DNA from: JACPUW01 sp049115495
GTDB lineage: Bacteria > Bacteroidota > Bacteroidia > CAILMK01 > JACPUW01
Direction of reading: 5' to 3'
DNA: 64,000 nucleotides
NCBI GenBank assembly: GCA_049115495.1
Contig: JAGDZV010000004.1
Span: forward strand, 434,001 to 498,000
The notes beneath the pieces were generated by a model, which was given only the letters and a program-made list of their open reading frames with translations, did not search any database and had not been told where the DNA came from. Shown here piece by piece: positions 61,308-64,000 of this stretch. A program made the position numbers and the translations under genes. Within the stretch, counting starts at the first letter, position 1. Each line of letters starts with the position of its first letter.

Positions 61308-62744
61308 TTATTCCAAAATAGTCACCTTTTTGGTTTTTATAGCTCCTTCGCTTTCAATTCTAACAAAGTAGATGCCTGGCTCAATTGCAAATTGGCCTTT
61401 GTTAAAATGGAAATGTTTAACACCAGCCTCAATTGTGTCGTTGATCAAAGGAGCAATCAATTTGCCATTTACATCAACAAGTGTAGCGGTTATTTGACCT
61501 CTTTCCTGAGCTGCTATCCTAATATTAATGACACTTTGAGTAGGATTGGGAAATATCTCGAAATAGTACGATGTAAGGTTTGGCTGCTCTAAACTTGAAG
61601 GTCTATTTCTAAAAAGAAATAGATAGGCATCTTCAAATTCCCTTGCCCAAAACCATTCGCTGTGGGCGCCATCAGTTTTTGCAATGCTTTCAATGTTTTC
61701 GGTATTTACCCCATGGCTTTTTAAGGAGTCATGCATTTTCATCATGTTTGAAACCATGGTCTCACTTTCTTTGTTTCCTGCGATTTGGTAGAACTTTGTA
61801 CTGGCAAGGCTCCCTTCTTTATATTCCAAATCAAATATTTCAGGGTTAATCCAATACGCAGGGGAGAAGGAGCCAACTCTTCCAAAAACATCTGGATACT
61901 TAACTGCTGCATATGTTGAAATCAGACCGCCTAATGAACTACCCATTATTCCAGTATTTCTTGGAGTGGCTAGTGTACGATAATTGGTGTTTATATAAGG
62001 AACAAGCTCCTTAACCAGAAAATCGACATACTCTGAGCCATCTCCACCACCATATTGAGTATTTTCCCAGGGTGTATATTCAGCCGTTCTATTACTTCCG
62101 CCATTATCTATTGCCACCACAATAATTCCCGAGTCACCTTTTGCATGAAGTTCATTGAGTGTTTCGTCAACTTTCCATTCTCCTGCAAAAGAAGTTTTAG
62201 CATCAAAAACATTTTGGCCATCATGCATATACAAAACGGGGTAATTGTGACTTGTCTCATTATAGTCAGGTGGAAGGTAAATCCAAACTCTTCTATATGT
62301 CTTGAGCTGAGGAATGTAAAAGCTATCAGTAAGAATCTGAACATTTGCGGCGGCCGTGCTATTGCCACCACCATTACCATCCAAATCTTCCCAACCCAAT
62401 ATTTCAAGTTCAAGAGTATCGCCAGCAGCAACTATTGCTTCTCTGTTTGGTCTAAATCCCCCATTTTCAGTTGATTCAACCTTATCCCAACTACCACGCG
62501 CAAACTTGAATTCAATTTCGCCTTCAACAAAATACATGGTGAGTACGTGCAAGCCAGTTACAGAGTCAATTGCAAAAACGTAATCTTGGCTAGCTGGATT
62601 CCAACCTTGAAAATCTCCTGCAATATGTATAGGGTCTTCTTTTGGTGTGTTTTCTGGAATTTTATCAAGAATTATGGTGACCTGAGCGATTGATATGTGT
62701 GAAGTAAAGATCAGTATTAAAGCAAATAGTAACTGAGTTTTCAT
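61308..62744 (-). CDS. Secreted esterase with starch/glycogen-binding-like domain and T9SS domain
   Basis: The 478-residue secreted protein has a signal peptide (ending ISIAQ). An N-terminal Ig-like domain of the CBM48/CBM20 kind (about 20-110; IHIAGDFQGWNPASQDY, IEFKFARGSWDKVE) is followed by an alpha/beta-hydrolase esterase domain (about 130-385). The nucleophile elbow is GSSLGG and the catalytic His is in DGAHSEWFWAREFE. A T9SS sorting domain ends it (FEIFPNPTQSVINI to VTILE). The esterase domain is of the Fes/feruloyl/IroE type. It probably cleaves an extracellular ester or acts on glycan-linked substrates. Confidence 0.88.
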   Translation of the reverse strand: MKTQLLFALILIFTSHISIAQVTIILDKIPENTPKEDPIHIAGDFQGWNPASQDYVFAIDSVTGLHVLTMYFVEGEIEFKFARGSWDKVESTENGGFRPNREAIVAAGDTLELEILGWEDLDGNGGGNSTAAANVQILTDSFYIPQLKTYRRVWIYLPPDYNETSHNYPVLYMHDGQNVFDAKTSFAGEWKVDETLNELHAKGDSGIIVVAIDNGGSNRTAEYTPWENTQYGGGDGSEYVDFLVKELVPYINTNYRTLATPRNTGIMGSSLGGLISTYAAVKYPDVFGRVGSFSPAYWINPEIFDLEYKEGSLASTKFYQIAGNKESETMVSNMMKMHDSLKSHGVNTENIESIAKTDGAHSEWFWAREFEDAYLFLFRNRPSSLEQPNLTSYYFEIFPNPTQSVINIRIAAQERGQITATLVDVNGKLIAPLINDTIEAGVKHFHFNKGQFAIEPGIYFVRIESEGAIKTKKVTILE

Positions 62745-62762
62745 AAGATAATATGTCTATGT

Positions 62763-62770
62763 CAAAGGTA
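62763..62770 (-). promoter_or_regulatory. -7 box (TACCTTTG) before the esterase gene
   Basis: The minus strand reads TACCTTTG, ending 18 bases before the ATG at 62744. A CAA that could be the -33 TTG lies 22 bases away, a wide spacing. Confidence 0.38.
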
Positions 62771-62802
62771 TCATTTCGCTTTTCTATGTCCACAATAAAA
62801 CA

Positions 62803-62830
62803 AAAGCCCCACTAAGAGTAGCGGGGCTTT
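62803..62830 (-). terminator. Terminator after the RND gene
   Basis: AAAGCCCC (62803-62810) pairs with GGGGCTTT (62823-62830) around a 12-base loop, with A-rich sequence on the minus-strand 3' side. It follows the minus-strand RND stop by 35 bases. Confidence 0.75.
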
Positions 62831-62865
62831 CAATAAACCAAACTTTATACTTATAAAATAATCTC

Positions 62866-64000
62866 TTAGCTAAATCTTGATTTTATAGCGAACTTAAGTC
62901 TATCAACCAAAGAGTACATTACGGGTACAATTACTAAGGTTAAAAAGGTAGCAAAAGTTAGACCATAAATAATAGTCCAAGCCATTGGTCCCCAAAAATC
63001 AGCATTGTCTCCACCAAAGTAAATATTTGGTTCAAGGTCTCTAAGTAGTCCGTAAAAATCAATGTTGAGTCCTATAGCCAATGGAATAAGACCTAAAACT
63101 GTGGTAAGTGCTGTTAAAAGAACAGGACGCAAACGCGTTTTACCCGCTTCAGTAAGCGCCAATACAAAATCAGCAGGTGGTAAAAGCTCTTTTTCACCGA
63201 GTCCTTTTTCTTTTTTGAATTTGTTTCGTACTAAATCAGTGTAATCAATTAATACAATGGCATTGTTTACCACAATTCCTGCCAATGAAATTATACCAAT
63301 CCCGGTCATAATAATTACAAAGTCATCTTTAGCAATTACAAGACCTAAAAATACTCCTATAGTAGAAAGAAGTACTGAACCCATAATTATAAACGGCTTA
63401 CTTGTAGAGTTAAATTGAGAAACCAGAATAAGGAAGATTAAGAAAACTGCAATAAGCATTGCCCTCCCTAAGAAAGCACTACTTTCTGCTTGCTCTTCTT
63501 GTTCACCAGTAAACTTGAAGGTGTATCCTTCTGGCAACTCGTAGTCAGCAAGAGCATCTTTGATTTCTTGCACTACTACATTAGGGTTGTAACCTTCTTC
63601 AACATTTGAGAATACAGTTACCACCCTATCAAGGTCTCTTCTTTTAATTGAACCGTATGATGAAGAAAACTCAAGATCAGCAACAGCAGAAATCGGAATT
63701 TGATAAATTCTACCTGTAGCTGCATCTCTAAATGTAATCTGCTGATTAATTAGATTTGGCAAGTTATATCTGTACTTGTCTTTGGCACGCACGTTAATTT
63801 CATAATCATCTTCACCTTCCTTGAATTTACTTACTTCACTACCAAAAAGCATAGTTCTGAGCTCTTGAGCAACACTAGCAGTTGATAAGCCATAGGTTCT
63901 GGCTCTTTCTCTATCTATGTTTACAATAAGCTCAGGTTTCTGACTCTCAATATCAATTTTAAGCTCTTCAATACCTTCAATTCCGGTTCGCTTAATCTCA
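62866..64000 (-). CDS. RND efflux transporter permease, cut by window end
   Basis: The frame continues unbroken through the window edge, leaving about 378 C-terminal residues. It shows the second half of an AcrB/MexB-type inner-membrane pump: the periplasmic phrase VNIDRERARTYGLSTASVAQ, then GYNPNVVVQEIKDALADYEL. The transmembrane block follows, with FLILVSQFNSTSKPFIIM, IGIISLAGIVVNNAIVLIDY and TRLRPVLLTALTTVLGLIPL. The last membrane segments and end (VPVMYSLVDRLKF) are present. It should expel drugs, metals or bile-like compounds using the proton gradient; the subclass is not decidable from this half. Confidence 0.93.
   Translation of the reverse strand, partial: EIKRTGIEGIEELKIDIESQKPELIVNIDRERARTYGLSTASVAQELRTMLFGSEVSKFKEGEDDYEINVRAKDKYRYNLPNLINQQITFRDAATGRIYQIPISAVADLEFSSSYGSIKRRDLDRVVTVFSNVEEGYNPNVVVQEIKDALADYELPEGYTFKFTGEQEEQAESSAFLGRAMLIAVFLIFLILVSQFNSTSKPFIIMGSVLLSTIGVFLGLVIAKDDFVIIMTGIGIISLAGIVVNNAIVLIDYTDLVRNKFKKEKGLGEKELLPPADFVLALTEAGKTRLRPVLLTALTTVLGLIPLAIGLNIDFYGLLRDLEPNIYFGGDNADFWGPMAWTIIYGLTFATFLTLVIVPVMYSLVDRLKFAIKSRFS

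Noticed and set aside
62055..62474. 139-residue plus-strand frame
   Set aside because: Antisense to the esterase domain; Cys, Ile and Asn-rich noise.
1..64000. tRNA, rRNA, CRISPR and transposase genes
   Set aside because: A read of the sequence showed no T-arm-like tRNA core, no ribosomal RNA-like stretch, no spaced direct repeats and no transposase motif.

Overview
This window is AT-rich, densely coded bacterial chromosome from a member of the Bacteroidota, most likely a Flavobacteriia-type environmental organism; that placement rests on gene content and cannot be refined from the sequence alone. The evidence includes five secreted proteins ending in a PNP-type type IX secretion (T9SS) sorting domain (three M43 proteases, one M4 protease, one esterase). 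It also includes a TonB-dependent receptor with an N-terminal carboxypeptidase-like domain, OmpA-domain proteins, a WG-repeat lipoprotein and bacteroidotal -7 boxes (TAnnTTTG) before many genes. No rRNA, tRNA, CRISPR array, transposase or phage gene was seen. Both window ends cut a gene.

Layout. 1-5283: a WG-repeat lipoprotein (cut), an OmpA/archaemetzincin pair, and topA with a SirB1-type protein. 5343-10903: three tandem M43 metalloproteases. 11020-14901: a dicarboxylate/amino-acid symporter, a CNNM/CorC-type membrane protein, an RsmI-like methylase and a thioesterase. 14907-19981: an unknown secreted protein, a thermolysin-type protease with a propeller-like tail and a DUF6438-type lipoprotein. 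20052-22931: an AbgT transporter coupled to a CoA-transferase. 23024-26567: a CBS protein, a large OmpA protein and small membrane or secreted proteins. 26749-32287: an AsmA-like giant with a coiled-coil tail, a TonB-dependent receptor and an MmcQ/YjbR protein. 32282-36659: asparaginase, a Wzi/RemB-like barrel, a MacB-type permease and a cysteine-poor IscA-like protein. 36721-40370: an unknown membrane-anchored protein, dnaA, a DUF4159 protein and rsmE. 40714-45308: GH3 ligase, pentapeptide-like protein, M48 protease and a VUT/YhhQ transporter. 45428-49407: cysteine desulfurase, glmM, a methyltransferase and a PAP2 phosphatase. 49791-54866: a crotonase, Fur-type repressor with peroxiredoxin, mdh and scoA/scoB split by a four-helix-bundle gene. 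54907-59923: a pair of secreted M16-fold proteins without a zinc motif, a thioesterase and two tandem proteins with an identical four-cysteine N-terminal domain. 59920-64000: murF, a T9SS-exported esterase and the end of an RND efflux pump.

How genes work together. Most of the window is housekeeping (replication initiation, topology, peptidoglycan precursors, rRNA methylation, TCA cycle and ketone-body CoA transfer, peroxide defence). It is interleaved with an export-oriented proteolytic set: six extracellular or envelope metallopeptidases plus two inactive-looking peptidase-fold proteins, matching a life style of digesting protein-rich material. The most unusual modules are the zinc-less M16 pair, the tandem C-X15-C-X2-C-X27-C proteins, and the scoA/scoB operon interrupted by a four-helix-bundle gene. 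Several genes have a -7 promoter box only 5-7 bases before the start codon, suggesting leaderless or nearly leaderless mRNAs. Several open frames that seem to begin with TTG should start at a downstream ATG or GTG, and the starts given here are corrected where the sequence decides.
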